Origin: Prosthecobacter algae
GTDB lineage: Bacteria > Verrucomicrobiota > Verrucomicrobiia > Verrucomicrobiales > Verrucomicrobiaceae
NCBI RefSeq assembly: GCF_039542385.1
Contig: NZ_BAABIA010000001.1
Span: forward strand, 806,001-870,000
Length of the DNA: 64,000 bases
Direction: 5' to 3'
The translations under genes were made by a program, and so were the position numbers. The notes beneath the pieces were generated by a model. That model did no database searches and was not told where the DNA came from. It saw nothing but the letters and a program-made list of their open reading frames with translations. Below are positions 35,365 to 44,372 of this stretch, piece by piece (position 1 is the first letter of the stretch; each line of letters begins with the position of its first letter).

Positions 35365-36207
35365 TCACACCATCTCATTGCGGTAGGCCGCCGGGGATGT
35401 GTTGCGGTATTGCCGCATCATCCGGCTCAAATAGTGGCGGTTGATCAGACCACACTGTTCCGCGATTTCGTCAATGCTGGTATCGCCGTGTCTCAGAAGG
35501 CGGCAGGCTTCATCCAGCCGGTAATCCAGCAGAACGCGCATGGGGGCCTGTTGAAGTTCCTGCTGAAAGAGATGGTTCAGATTTCGCACACTCAGCCCCG
35601 CGTATTTGGCGATTTGTTCTGCCGTTAGCTTCAGGCTCAGGTGGGTGTTCATGAATTCCATCGCCGTCAGCACACGGGCATCCAGCCGCTGCTGCTCCCA
35701 GACGCTGTCGGGCAGGCATTGCACAGCCTCCGCCACCCACAGAATGGAGTGCCAGGGAAAGCGGCCTTTTTCACTTTCTGGGCGGGCCAGTTTCTGCATC
35801 AGTCGGCGCATCTCGGCAGTGATGGGAAACTGGTAGATGCCAGGGGCTGCGCGATCTGCCAGCGGCCCCAGGTTGAAATGCGCGTACCATTTGGCGAAGG
35901 GCTGGTACGTGCTAGTGCTGAAGGTGGTGTGGGGCGGAATGAGGTAAACGTTGCCCGGCGCGAGGGCTGTTTCTTTCCCATCAATTTCGACGATGCCGCC
36001 CGCGATGAGTGGCCAATACAGCCGCCAGTAGGGATCGTGAAACCGCCGCAGTTCCCACTGCTCCAGCTCGATCTTCCGGGTGGTCAGGATGTCCACCGTG
36101 ACACCGGGCAGGGCTACGGCGCGGTTTCCCACCACACGGTGTGCGGTGCCTGAGGGGACGAGGCTGAGAACGGGTTTTTCCACGGTGGATTGCGAAATTC
36201 GACACAA
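35365..36207 (-). CDS. AraC-family transcriptional regulator
   Basis: 280 residues if the TTG at 36207 is used; a GTG at 36183 is an alternative, and no ATG fits. The N-terminal half is a cupin-like sensor domain (GNVYLIPPHTTFSTSTYQPF). The C-terminal 100 residues hold the two AraC helix-turn-helix motifs (LTAEQIAKYAGLSVRNLNHL and SIDEIAEQCGLINRHYLSRM). It is divergent from the LsrF-type aldolase gene with only 78 bases between starts, so it may control that gene. AraC regulators of this layout usually sense sugars. Confidence 0.88.
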   Translation of the reverse strand: MCRISQSTVEKPVLSLVPSGTAHRVVGNRAVALPGVTVDILTTRKIELEQWELRRFHDPYWRLYWPLIAGGIVEIDGKETALAPGNVYLIPPHTTFSTSTYQPFAKWYAHFNLGPLADRAAPGIYQFPITAEMRRLMQKLARPESEKGRFPWHSILWVAEAVQCLPDSVWEQQRLDARVLTAMEFMNTHLSLKLTAEQIAKYAGLSVRNLNHLFQQELQQAPMRVLLDYRLDEACRLLRHGDTSIDEIAEQCGLINRHYLSRMMRQYRNTSPAAYRNEMV

Positions 36208-36285
36208 GTCTAGCCAATGGTGGCATGGATGACAAGGGCCGGATGGTTAGCATATGCGTCCTTAATTCCAACCTAACCACGACTT

Positions 36286-37248
36286 ATGGCCGACATCAGC
36301 ACCAGCGCAGCAGACAAGAAAGAGAAGGAATACTTCGCCAACATCCCTCAGGAGGCCCCGGGCTTCTTCCTCAAGGGCTCTCACCAGTATGACTGGGGTC
36401 TCAAGAACCGCCTCAGCCAGGTCTTCAATCCCAAGGACGGTCGCACCGTCATGCTCGCTTTTGACCACGGTTATTTCCAGGGCCCTACCACCGGCCTGGA
36501 GCGTGTGGACCAGACCATTCTCCCCCTGGAACCTTACGCTGACTGCTTGATGCTCACCCGCGGCATCCAGCGCAGTGTCATCCCAGCTTCTACTCGCAAA
36601 GCCATCGCCCTGCGCGCCTCCGGAGGCACCTCCATGGTCAGCCCCTTTGAGGAGTGGGAAGGCGAACTGGACGGCAAGAAGATCAAGTTTGGCCGCCCCG
36701 GCTTTGAGCCTCTCTCCAATGAGAGCACCGCGCTGAACATCGAAGAGGCCATCCGCCTCAACGCCAGCATCCTGGCCGTGCAGGTCTTCATCGGCAGCGC
36801 CTATGAGCGCCAGTCCCTGAAAAACCTGACCGACTTGGTGGATGCAGCGAGCCGTTACGGCATCGCCGTGATGGGCGTGACAGCCGTGGGCCGTGCGATG
36901 GCACGCAACGCACAGTATTTCCGTCTGGCCACGCGCATTATGGCGGAGCTGGGAGCCAACGTGGTGAAGTGCTACTACACGGAAGAAGATTTTGAAACGG
37001 TGACGAGCTGCTGCCCAGTGCCGATCGTGATTGCGGGTGGGAAGAAGCTGCCGGAGCTGGAAGCGCTGAGCATGTGCTACAACGCGATCCAGCAGGGAGC
37101 CAACGGGGTGGACATGGGCCGGAACATTTTCCAGAGCGATGCGCCGATCAGCATGATGCAGGCGGTGCGCGGGGTGGTGCATGAAGGGCTGACGCCTGAG
37201 CAGGGCTACCAAATGTACAACGACCTGAAGGCCAAGGGCACCAAGTAA
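36286..37248 (+). CDS. LsrF/class I aldolase-family protein, copy 1
   Basis: 320 residues. Long identities to E. coli LsrF from memory: [35 protein letters not shown] and [12 protein letters not shown]. The Schiff-base lysine expected for the family falls at Lys228 (NVVKCYYTE). About 22 extra residues (around 117-140, [16 protein letters not shown]) are inserted relative to LsrF. LsrF transfers acetyl from the AI-2 breakdown product; relatives are archaeal-type FBP aldolases. No lsrB, lsrK or lsrG is nearby, so an AI-2 role is uncertain and a sugar-phosphate aldolase or thiolase is safer. It is followed 10 bases later by a dhaL-like gene. A second gene encodes the identical protein at 42778-43740. 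Confidence 0.88.
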   Translation: MADISTSAADKKEKEYFANIPQEAPGFFLKGSHQYDWGLKNRLSQVFNPKDGRTVMLAFDHGYFQGPTTGLERVDQTILPLEPYADCLMLTRGIQRSVIPASTRKAIALRASGGTSMVSPFEEWEGELDGKKIKFGRPGFEPLSNESTALNIEEAIRLNASILAVQVFIGSAYERQSLKNLTDLVDAASRYGIAVMGVTAVGRAMARNAQYFRLATRIMAELGANVVKCYYTEEDFETVTSCCPVPIVIAGGKKLPELEALSMCYNAIQQGANGVDMGRNIFQSDAPISMMQAVRGVVHEGLTPEQGYQMYNDLKAKGTK

Positions 37249-37258
37249 GATCATCCTC

Positions 37259-37888
37259 ATGGAACTGAAACCCAATCAAGTCCGGCTCATGATGCTACAG
37301 GTGGCGGACGCCATCATTGTGGCCGAGCCGATGCTGTCTCAGGCAGATCGCGATCTCGGTGATGGTGATCATGGCCTTGGCATGAAGCGCGGCATGGAAG
37401 CGGTGAAAGCCCAACTTGAGCCCATGGAACCTGCCAGCGTGGAGCAAGTCTTCGTCGCTACGGGCACAGCCATGATGACCAGCATGGGCGGTGCCTCCGG
37501 CGCCCTCTTTGGTACGGTTTATCGTGCTGGTGGCAAGGCTGTGACAGGCCGCGAGGTTTTGGATGCTGAAGGTCTGGCCCTATTTCTTCAAGCTGCGCTG
37601 GAAGGCGTGATGAAGCGTGGCGGTGCCAAGCCCGGTGACAAGACCATGATTGATGCCCTCGCTCCTGCGGCTGACAAAGCCAAAGAAGTCAGTGGCCAGC
37701 CTCTGGTAGAAGCTCTGACGGCCGTGGCCGCCGCGGCAGAAGCCGGTAAGGAAGCCAGCAAGGCGATGATCGCCCAGTTTGGCCGTGCCAAGACGCTCGG
37801 TGAAGCCTGCATCGGGTTTCCCGACGCTGGTGCTCTCTCTGTGACCATCATGCTGCAGACGATGCTGGCTTTTGTGAAAGCTGACTAA
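37259..37888 (+). CDS. DhaL-family (dihydroxyacetone kinase ADP-binding subunit) protein
   Basis: 209 residues, standard for DhaL. The magnesium/nucleotide motif DRDLGDGDHGLGMKRGM is intact, as are TSMGGASGALFGT and GAKPGDKTMIDALAP. In known kinases DhaL supplies the nucleotide and DhaK binds the substrate, but no dhaK or dhaM lies nearby. Coupling 10 bases after the aldolase gene suggests the two act on one phosphorylated intermediate. A clear terminator follows. Confidence 0.88.
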   Translation: MELKPNQVRLMMLQVADAIIVAEPMLSQADRDLGDGDHGLGMKRGMEAVKAQLEPMEPASVEQVFVATGTAMMTSMGGASGALFGTVYRAGGKAVTGREVLDAEGLALFLQAALEGVMKRGGAKPGDKTMIDALAPAADKAKEVSGQPLVEALTAVAAAAEAGKEASKAMIAQFGRAKTLGEACIGFPDAGALSVTIMLQTMLAFVKAD

Positions 37889-37925
37889 CTGAAAGTGTTT
37901 CCAGGTTAAATCTGGATTTCATCAA

Positions 37926-37959
37926 ACGTGGAGCTGGGAAACCGGCTCCACGTTTTTTA
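37926..37959 (+). terminator. Rho-independent terminator after the aldolase-dhaL unit
   Basis: A perfect 9-base stem ACGTGGAGC (37926-37934) / GCTCCACGT (37945-37953) is followed by a T6 run. It lies 37 bases after the dhaL stop. Confidence 0.9.
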
Positions 37960-37979
37960 TGGGCGCTATTCAACGACTC

Positions 37980-39611
37980 TCAGGGGAGCGTCACCTGCAG
38001 TCGCATGAACTGCCGTTTGGGAAACAAGGCGCGTGGCACGGAGGCTGTTGTGCTGGGGCCGAGGAGTCCCTGGTCCACACCGTTTCGAGTCCAGATCACC
38101 AAGTTGGGGCTTTGCTCGGCAGCATAGAAAAGATCTGTGCGAAGCCGCACGTAATCCATTTGCAGCCGGTCTTCTGTGAGGCGGACTTTGGGCAACTGCA
38201 TGACGGATGATTCTTGCGGGTCCAGGCCCAAGGCATATTCGAGGAGCAGGGGAATGCCGTCTTTATCGGAATCCCAGTCATCGGGGACTTCATCGGAGAA
38301 GCCCTCCGCCGCCTTCCAGGCTGCATATTGCCCGTACTCATAGACACCGATGTCGGGTTTCGCGCCCAATGGCCGGGAGGTGCCCAGGATGTCTGTGGGG
38401 ACATTGGCAAGAACGGTGCCCGCATCAATCAAGGGCGATCCCGCCTTGAGCCGATAATCATGGCTGGCCGGATCCACCACCACATTGATGAGCATGACGT
38501 TAGGCCGTGAGTTGGGCTCATGTCCAGAGGCGCGCCAAGTCTCCATGGAAATACGCGTGGCTTCTCCGTCTGTGGAGACAAACTGGCCGCCGCCAAAGAC
38601 ATTGTAATCGCTGTCTGTCCAGGCGGCATCGGTGGGCGTGTTCCATGAGTAAGGGCCTTTGGCCGTGGTGGCGTTGTAGAGCAGATTGTTACGCACCTGG
38701 ATGGGGCCGATGGCATCGGTGATGCGCAGATTGTAGCGTGCAGCGGCGGGGACGATGATGGTGTTATTGAGCACCTGCATGCCTTTGGGGCCTTCGGCAC
38801 CGCCACCTTTGAACAGGGCGATGCCTGTGGCCTGATTGTTATAAAATAAGTTATTCCGGATGATGCCTTCTTGCAGGCCGTCGAGGTTCATTCCGGCACC
38901 ACCAATGCTGCCGTTGTTGTAAATGATGTTATTCTCAAACAGTGCGCCACTGATGATCCCATCACCGCCTTGAATGACATCGCCATTCGACCGCAGGCCG
39001 GAAGCGACGTTGTCATGCAGGCGGTTGCCCCGGACGATGGGGCGGTCGCCACTGTTGGCTACATAGATGCCGTGTTCCCGTCTGCTACCGTAGCAGTCAT
39101 TGGCCTCAATGACGACATCGTCGGTGTGGCTGGTGACGATGCCCCAGTTTTCATGGTTGCCAAAAACGCCGTTTTTGACCGTGACATGGGAACCATAAAC
39201 AATACGCAGGCCCGCCCGGGTCGAATTGAAGGTGCGCAGACCGTCCAAAATCAACCGGGTGCATTCCCAGATCTGGATGTTGTAGGGGTTGTTGATACCC
39301 CGATCCGTGGTGGGGGTGATGACTGCATTTCGACCAGGGGCGGTGATGGTGGTGTCTAGGTTGGCGGCACCCTTGCCGATAATATCGAATCCTTTGTAGC
39401 TGCCATCGGCGACGATCACCGTGTCGCCGGCGGTTAGAACAGTGATGGCTTTGCGGATTTCGCGGAAGGGCGATTCGATGGTGCCTGTATTCCTGTCGTT
39501 GCCCGTGGGGCTGACATGATAGACAGCCCCCTGTGCCAGCGCCCATCCGAAGAGAAGGGGAATGACGCAAACGGCCAGATGGCGGCCAATGGTGGGGGAA
39601 AGAAGGATCAT
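37980..39611 (-). CDS. Secreted right-handed beta-helix protein
   Basis: 543 residues from the ATG at 39611, with the signal MILLSPTIGRHLAVCVIPLL ending near ALAQG. The mature start AVYHVSPTGNDRNTGTIESP and the following FREIRKAITVLTAGDTVIVA are typical of DUF1565/pectate-lyase-like beta-helix proteins. Repeated Asn-rich turns (IIRNNLFYNNQATGIALFKG) make up residues about 120-330. The C-terminal 120 residues contain a calcium-loop-like DWDSDKDGIPLLLEYALGLD, a segment common at the end of verrucomicrobial secreted proteins. It probably binds or cleaves polysaccharide, but catalytic residues were not identified. Confidence 0.78.
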   Translation of the reverse strand: MILLSPTIGRHLAVCVIPLLFGWALAQGAVYHVSPTGNDRNTGTIESPFREIRKAITVLTAGDTVIVADGSYKGFDIIGKGAANLDTTITAPGRNAVITPTTDRGINNPYNIQIWECTRLILDGLRTFNSTRAGLRIVYGSHVTVKNGVFGNHENWGIVTSHTDDVVIEANDCYGSRREHGIYVANSGDRPIVRGNRLHDNVASGLRSNGDVIQGGDGIISGALFENNIIYNNGSIGGAGMNLDGLQEGIIRNNLFYNNQATGIALFKGGGAEGPKGMQVLNNTIIVPAAARYNLRITDAIGPIQVRNNLLYNATTAKGPYSWNTPTDAAWTDSDYNVFGGGQFVSTDGEATRISMETWRASGHEPNSRPNVMLINVVVDPASHDYRLKAGSPLIDAGTVLANVPTDILGTSRPLGAKPDIGVYEYGQYAAWKAAEGFSDEVPDDWDSDKDGIPLLLEYALGLDPQESSVMQLPKVRLTEDRLQMDYVRLRTDLFYAAEQSPNLVIWTRNGVDQGLLGPSTTASVPRALFPKRQFMRLQVTLP

Positions 39612-39760
39612 CAGCGGGAGGCAAGAGGGAACCGCAGCATGGCTACGGGGTGCCAAGGCCACCGTGACCAATCGTTTGACTGCAAATGCCCCCACAAAGT
39701 TCAAGCCGACTTGTCGATTTCCTGCCTCGCAGGGATTTGGACAGAGTGTGTTTCTCTTAT

Positions 39761-39771
39761 GTTACTGTAAC
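39761..39771. promoter_or_regulatory. Palindrome in the divergent promoter region (candidate operator)
   Basis: GTTACTGTAAC is a perfect 5-base inverted repeat around a central T, in the 236-base gap between the divergent beta-helix and FAD-oxidoreductase genes, 77 bases ahead of the latter's ATG. Short palindromes arise by chance, so a role as operator is only a suggestion. Confidence 0.25.
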
Positions 39772-39847
39772 AGAAGACGCCTGATTGTAATTGCCCTCGG
39801 TTCGCGTTTATGAGAGGCTTGGAAGAACCAACCCCGTTTTGTTACAC

Positions 39848-42193
39848 ATGATGTTACGTCGTACTTTGTTAGCCGCCCTGGCGGCCACTGCTCTTTCCAC
39901 TCACGCCCAGCAGGTCTGGGTGGAGGCGGAGTCCTTTGCCAACCCTGGTGGCTGGATGCTCGACACCCAGTTCATTGACATCATGGGTTCGCCATACCTG
40001 CTTGCGCATGGCATGGGCACTCCTGTCAAAAACGCCGAAACCGATGTCACCGTGGCGGAGCCCGGCAGCTACAAGGTTTGGGTGCGCACGAAAAACTGGG
40101 TCGGCCCCTGGGATGCTCCCGGAGCTCCCGGTAAGTTCCAGGTCAGCGTGAACGGCAAAACCCTGGACAAAGTGCTTGGCACTGAAGGCAAGGACTGGTT
40201 GTGGCAGGAAGCTGGAAGCGTAGAACTGAAGGGCACAGCAAAGATCGCCCTGGTGGACAACACCGGCTTTGACGGTCGTGTGGATGCCATCGTCCTCAGC
40301 AAGGATGCGTCCTTTACGCCGCCTGCGGATTTTGCAGCGACCAATGCTCTGCGCAAAAAGTTGTTAGGCCTGCCTGCTGAGGCTCCTGAGACTGAGGAGT
40401 ATGACCTTGTCGTCGTCGGTGGTGGTTACTCGGGCATGGGCGCTGCTCTTTCCGGGGCACGCCAGGGCTTGAAGGTCGCCTTCATTCAGAATCGTCCCGT
40501 CCTGGGCGGCAACGGCTCCAGCGAAGTGCAGGTCTGGGCCATGGGCGGCACCCGCCGTGGTCTGTATCCGCACCTGGGCGAGATCGTGGAAGAATTCGCG
40601 GATCGCGCCAGCAACAGCCCTGCGGCGACCCCTGAGGAATTCAATGACAAGCTCAAAGAAGAAGTCGTGAAGGCCGAGAAGACCATTGATCTCTTTCTCA
40701 ACACGCATGTCTATGCCGTGGAGATGGAAAAGGGCGCTGACAAGAAAATCCGCAGCGTCACGGGCCTGGATACCAAGACGGGCAAGGAGACTCGTTTCCG
40801 TGGCAAGTTCTTCAGTGATTGCACCGGTCATGGTAGCGTGGGTTTCCTCGCAGGAGCCACCATTCTCCAAGAGGAAAAAGGCCGCATGGGCATGAGCAAC
40901 ATGTGGGTGCTGAAAAAATCGGCCAATGCCAAAGCTTGGCCAGAAACCCCCTGGGCACTGGATCTGAAGCTGGAAGATTTCCCGGCTCCCAAGGTGATGG
41001 AACCTGCCGGTATCAAGAACAAGGCGAACATGACCGGTTATGACCTGGGCTACACCCCCGTGGAAAACTCCGAGGACTATCTGCATGGCGAATGGTTCTG
41101 GGAGAGTGGTTTTGACCAGGACCCGATTGATGGCCTGGAGCGCATCCGTGACTGGAACTTCCGCGCCGTTTACGGGGCTGTGACTGCCTTGAAGAAGTTG
41201 GCTCCTGAGAAATACAAGGACTATGACATGCAGTGGCTGGCCTATGTGGGTGGCACGCGTGAATCCCGCCGCATCGTCGGTGATCTCATCCTTCCAGGTG
41301 AAGACATGGTGAAGGGGATCGTCCATCCCGATGCCTGCGTGCCCACGACTTGGGACCAGGACCTGCACTATCCGAAAGAGCAGTATGCCGTGAAGTTTCC
41401 TGAGAATCCCTTCATTTCCCGCGCCCAGTTCGGCAAGCACACTGACCGCAAAAATGGTTATCCAGTTCCTTACCGCTGCCTTTATTCCAAGGACATCGGC
41501 AACCTGTTCATGGCTGGCCGCAACATCAGTGTGGACCGTTATGCCCTGGGTAGCACCCGCGTGATGCGCACCTGCGGCATGTTCGGCGAAGTGGTCGGCA
41601 AGGCCGCCTGGATCAGCGTCCGCCATCACACCACCCCGCGTGGCGTCTATGAGCAGTATCTGGACATCTTGAAGGACCTCATGAGCCAGCCCGGTGCGAT
41701 GCGCCGCGACAGTCTGGAAGGTCCGCTTTATCTGCCTGCCAATGCCAAGAAGCTACCTGAGATCGTCAATGAAACGCTGGATCCCAAAAAGCTGGAAGGT
41801 CTGGTCATTGATGATGAAGATGCCGAACTGACGGGCAAGTGGACCAAGGGTGAAGGCCTGAAGCCTTTTGTGGGCGACCACTACAGCTATGGCCAGGACA
41901 AAGGTGCCAGCGCCAAGTTCTCCTTTGCCGTCAAAGAAAGCGGCGACTACGAAGTGCGCGTTTACTGGCAGCCCCATGAAAACCGTGGCAAGTCTGTCCC
42001 CGTCACCGTGCTGAGTGCCGATGGCGAGAAGACCGTGCCAGTGGACCAGACGAAGCCTGCCAATGGCAAGCAGGGAGCTCATACGATCGGCACCTTCAAG
42101 TTCAATGCAGGTGAAGAGGCCGCTGTGATCATTCGCACCGAAGGTGCCAAGGGCAACGTGCACCTGGATGCTGTGCAGGTGGTGAAGAAGTAG
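39848..42193 (+). CDS. Secreted FAD-dependent oxidoreductase with flanking carbohydrate-binding-like domains
   Basis: 781 residues from the ATG at 39848 (39851 is equally possible). The signal is MLRRTLLAALAATALSTHAQ. Residues about 20-160 are a beta-sandwich module (VWVEAESFANPGGWMLDTQF) like those on glycan-active proteins. The FAD_oxidored core starts at YDLVVVGGGYSGMGAALSGA and includes RPVLGGNGSSEVQVWAMGG and DCTGHGSVGFLAGA. The C-terminal about 130 residues form a golvesin/xanthan-lyase-type module (SYGQDKGASAKFSFAVKESG). The family is abundant in polysaccharide-degrading Bacteroidetes and Planctomycetes and may oxidise sugars in the periplasm. Substrate unknown. Confidence 0.82.
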   Translation: MMLRRTLLAALAATALSTHAQQVWVEAESFANPGGWMLDTQFIDIMGSPYLLAHGMGTPVKNAETDVTVAEPGSYKVWVRTKNWVGPWDAPGAPGKFQVSVNGKTLDKVLGTEGKDWLWQEAGSVELKGTAKIALVDNTGFDGRVDAIVLSKDASFTPPADFAATNALRKKLLGLPAEAPETEEYDLVVVGGGYSGMGAALSGARQGLKVAFIQNRPVLGGNGSSEVQVWAMGGTRRGLYPHLGEIVEEFADRASNSPAATPEEFNDKLKEEVVKAEKTIDLFLNTHVYAVEMEKGADKKIRSVTGLDTKTGKETRFRGKFFSDCTGHGSVGFLAGATILQEEKGRMGMSNMWVLKKSANAKAWPETPWALDLKLEDFPAPKVMEPAGIKNKANMTGYDLGYTPVENSEDYLHGEWFWESGFDQDPIDGLERIRDWNFRAVYGAVTALKKLAPEKYKDYDMQWLAYVGGTRESRRIVGDLILPGEDMVKGIVHPDACVPTTWDQDLHYPKEQYAVKFPENPFISRAQFGKHTDRKNGYPVPYRCLYSKDIGNLFMAGRNISVDRYALGSTRVMRTCGMFGEVVGKAAWISVRHHTTPRGVYEQYLDILKDLMSQPGAMRRDSLEGPLYLPANAKKLPEIVNETLDPKKLEGLVIDDEDAELTGKWTKGEGLKPFVGDHYSYGQDKGASAKFSFAVKESGDYEVRVYWQPHENRGKSVPVTVLSADGEKTVPVDQTKPANGKQGAHTIGTFKFNAGEEAAVIIRTEGAKGNVHLDAVQVVKK

Positions 42194-42210
42194 TTCTTTG
42201 GATTTATTCA

Positions 42211-42244
42211 AAAGGCCGATTCCTTGCGGAATCGGCCTTTTTTG
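42211..42244 (+). terminator. Rho-independent terminator after the FAD oxidoreductase
   Basis: A perfect 13-base stem AAAGGCCGATTCC (42211-42223) / GGAATCGGCCTTT (42228-42240) with a TTGC loop continues into a T-run. It could also serve the convergent apaG gene, since A residues flank the other side. Confidence 0.93.
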
Positions 42245-42276
42245 TGTCTTTGGGAATCGGCTTTGCCAATTGCTGG

Positions 42277-42663
42277 TTAGGCCAGCAGCGGCGGGTGCAT
42301 CTCAAAGCGGGGGATGCGCGCGCAGACAGGGCGGCCTTGAGTCGTGGTGCCAAAGAAGGAACCCGTGGCTGTGCTTTCGGCCTTGATCACGTGATAGGAA
42401 TTGTAGCTGAAGGTCTGGCCGGGCTCCAGTTTTGGGAACTGGCCTACCACACCATCACCTTCCACCACGAGGGTGTCGCCATCGGTGTCGCGGACGATCC
42501 ACTTGCGTCCAAAGATGTTCACCGTCTCCTGAGAGTCGTTGTGAATGGAGACGTGATACACGAACGGGTGGGGCCGGTCGGGCGGCGCGGGCCGCGTCGG
42601 ATCATACTGCACCTCGTCTACCGTGACGGAGAGTCCTGTGAGATGCTCGAAGCTAACGTTCAT
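42277..42663 (-). CDS. apaG: ApaG-family protein
   Basis: 128 residues from the ATG at 42663, normal length. The immunoglobulin-like ApaG fold is marked by RPHPFVYHVSIHNDSQETVN, GRKWIVRDTDGDTLVVEGDG and VVGQFPKLEPGQTFSYNSYH. ApaG has been linked to cobalt/magnesium resistance and nucleoside-polyphosphate metabolism, but its biochemical role is not settled. It is the last gene of the minus-strand run from hslO, 115 bases after the second aldolase copy. Confidence 0.92.
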   Translation of the reverse strand: MNVSFEHLTGLSVTVDEVQYDPTRPAPPDRPHPFVYHVSIHNDSQETVNIFGRKWIVRDTDGDTLVVEGDGVVGQFPKLEPGQTFSYNSYHVIKAESTATGSFFGTTTQGRPVCARIPRFEMHPPLLA

Positions 42664-42735
42664 TATCTCGCAGAATAGCGGCAAAGGGGCCGGGGGTCAA
42701 GGAATGGCCATTTCTCCCTCGGTCGGCCCGGAGGT

Positions 42736-42765
42736 GCACGGTGGCAGCGGGAGCTGCCATCGTGC
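42736..42765 (-). terminator. GC-rich hairpin after aldolase copy 2
   Basis: GCACGGTGGCAGC pairs with GCTGCCATCGTGC (13 pairs including one G-U), loop GGGA, 13 bases beyond the stop codon of the minus-strand aldolase gene. No T-run follows, so it may be a pause or mRNA-stability element rather than a full intrinsic terminator. Confidence 0.45.
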
Positions 42766-42777
42766 CGGCGATGACAC

Positions 42778-43740
42778 TTACTTGGTGCCCTTGGCCTTCA
42801 GGTCGTTGTACATTTGGTAGCCCTGTTCAGGCGTCAGCCCTTCATGCACCACCCCGCGCACTGCCTGCATCATGCTGATCGGCGCATCGCTCTGGAAAAT
42901 GTTCCGTCCCATATCCACCCCGTTGGCTCCCTGCTGGATCGCGTTGTAGCACATGCTCAGCGCTTCCAGCTCCGGCAGCTTCTTCCCACCGGCAATCACG
43001 ATCGGCACCGGGCAGCAGCTCGTCACCGTTTCAAAGTCTTCTTCCGTGTAGTAGCACTTCACCACGTTGGCTCCCAGCTCCGCCATGATGCGCGTGGCCA
43101 GACGGAAATACTGGGCGTTGCGTGCCATTGCACGACCCACGGCCGTCACCCCCATCACGGCGATGCCGTAACGGCTCGCTGCATCCACCAGATCGGTCAG
43201 GTTTTTCAGGGACTGGCGCTCATAGGCGCTGCCGATGAAGACCTGCACGGCCAGGATGCTGGCGTTAAGGCGGATGGCCTCTTCGATGTTCAGCGCGGTG
43301 CTCTCATTGGAAAGAGGCTCAAAGCCGGGGCGGCCAAACTTGATCTTCTTGCCGTCCAGTTCGCCTTCCCACTCTTCAAAGGGGCTGACCATGGAGGTGC
43401 CGCCGGAGGCGCGCAGGGCGATGGCTTTGCGAGTGGAGGCTGGGATGACACTGCGCTGGATACCACGTGTGAGCATCAAACAATCAGCGTAGGGCTCCAG
43501 GGGGAGAATGGTCTGGTCCACACGCTCCAGGCCGGTGGTGGGGCCCTGGAAATAACCGTGGTCAAAAGCGAGCATGACGGTGCGACCGTCCTTGGGATTG
43601 AAGACCTGGCTGAGGCGGTTCTTGAGACCCCAGTCATACTGGTGAGAGCCCTTGAGGAAGAAGCCCGGGGCCTCCTGAGGGATGTTGGCGAAGTATTCCT
43701 TCTCTTTCTTGTCTGCTGCGCTGGTGCTGATGTCGGCCAT
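42778..43740 (-). CDS. LsrF/class I aldolase-family protein, copy 2 (protein identical to copy 1)
   Basis: 320 residues from the ATG at 43740, identical at every residue to the product of 36286-37248. By eye I count about 29 base differences over 963 bases, all silent and unevenly spread (seven within 43441-43500, none in several other 60-base blocks). Similarity stops at the start codon and just past the stop; flanking DNA is unrelated. A frame extension to 43791 is not conserved in copy 1. The gene lies 54 bases after hscB, where hscA might be expected, and ahead of apaG. Catalytic assignment is as for copy 1. Confidence 0.9.
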   Translation of the reverse strand: MADISTSAADKKEKEYFANIPQEAPGFFLKGSHQYDWGLKNRLSQVFNPKDGRTVMLAFDHGYFQGPTTGLERVDQTILPLEPYADCLMLTRGIQRSVIPASTRKAIALRASGGTSMVSPFEEWEGELDGKKIKFGRPGFEPLSNESTALNIEEAIRLNASILAVQVFIGSAYERQSLKNLTDLVDAASRYGIAVMGVTAVGRAMARNAQYFRLATRIMAELGANVVKCYYTEEDFETVTSCCPVPIVIAGGKKLPELEALSMCYNAIQQGANGVDMGRNIFQSDAPISMMQAVRGVVHEGLTPEQGYQMYNDLKAKGTK

Positions 43741-43794
43741 AATGGGTAATAAGTTGGGCCCGCACAGTCGGCATGAATTGGCTGAGCGCAACCT

Positions 43795-44364
43795 TCAGAG
43801 CATCAAACCGAGCAGGGCTTCTCGGATTTGTGTTCGCCATTTGAAGAGGTAGGCCAGACGCGCCTGCACAGCCTGGAGTTCGGCCCAGACAGTGACATCT
43901 CCAGCGATGATGCGGGCGTCATACGGACCTAACTGGGATTCCATCTGCTGCCATGCATCCTCGATCTGTACGCCGAGTTCTTCCAAGGCTTCACGCAGAC
44001 GCATTTCCTCACCTGCCAGCAAGGCTTTGGCCAGCGCCGTAGTGGCGGTTTGTTTCTTTTTGAGAAAAGCCTGTGCCGATTGCAGCAGTGGGCCGACTTT
44101 TTCAAACAGGGACATCAGGGCCGAGTCCAAAGGCACGGCACGCCAGGGAGTGTCCGAGTGACGATCAAGCAGATGCTTCAGCCTGGTAACCGGGGACTTG
44201 AGGGTCTCCAGGGCAGCATTCAAATCAGCGCTCAAAGTGGCGTCACCACCCGCTTGATCGGGGTGCGCTCTGCGGGTCGCGCTGAGGTAGGCTGATTGCA
44301 GGGTATCCTCATCCAGCGCTGCCCGGGGCGGCAGACCGAGGAGGGCAAAGGCATCAGCAGACAT
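43795..44364 (-). CDS. hscB: HscB-like J-domain co-chaperone for iron-sulfur cluster transfer
   Basis: 189 residues. An N-terminal J-domain contains the essential HPD at 34-36 (RRAHPDQAGG), and the rest is helical like the HscB C-terminal domain (LREALEELGVQIEDAWQQME). HscB delivers scaffold proteins to the Hsp70 HscA. It follows iscA by only 8 bases, supporting an Fe-S role, but no hscA is adjacent. Length fits HscB (about 170-200). Confidence 0.85.
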   Translation of the reverse strand: MSADAFALLGLPPRAALDEDTLQSAYLSATRRAHPDQAGGDATLSADLNAALETLKSPVTRLKHLLDRHSDTPWRAVPLDSALMSLFEKVGPLLQSAQAFLKKKQTATTALAKALLAGEEMRLREALEELGVQIEDAWQQMESQLGPYDARIIAGDVTVWAELQAVQARLAYLFKWRTQIREALLGLML

Positions 44365-44372
44365 AGCTCGGA

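Noticed and set aside
36286..43740. Composite transposon flanked by the two aldolase copies
   Set aside because: The repeats are metabolic coding genes with no transposase, terminal repeats or target-site duplication; similarity is confined to the reading frames.
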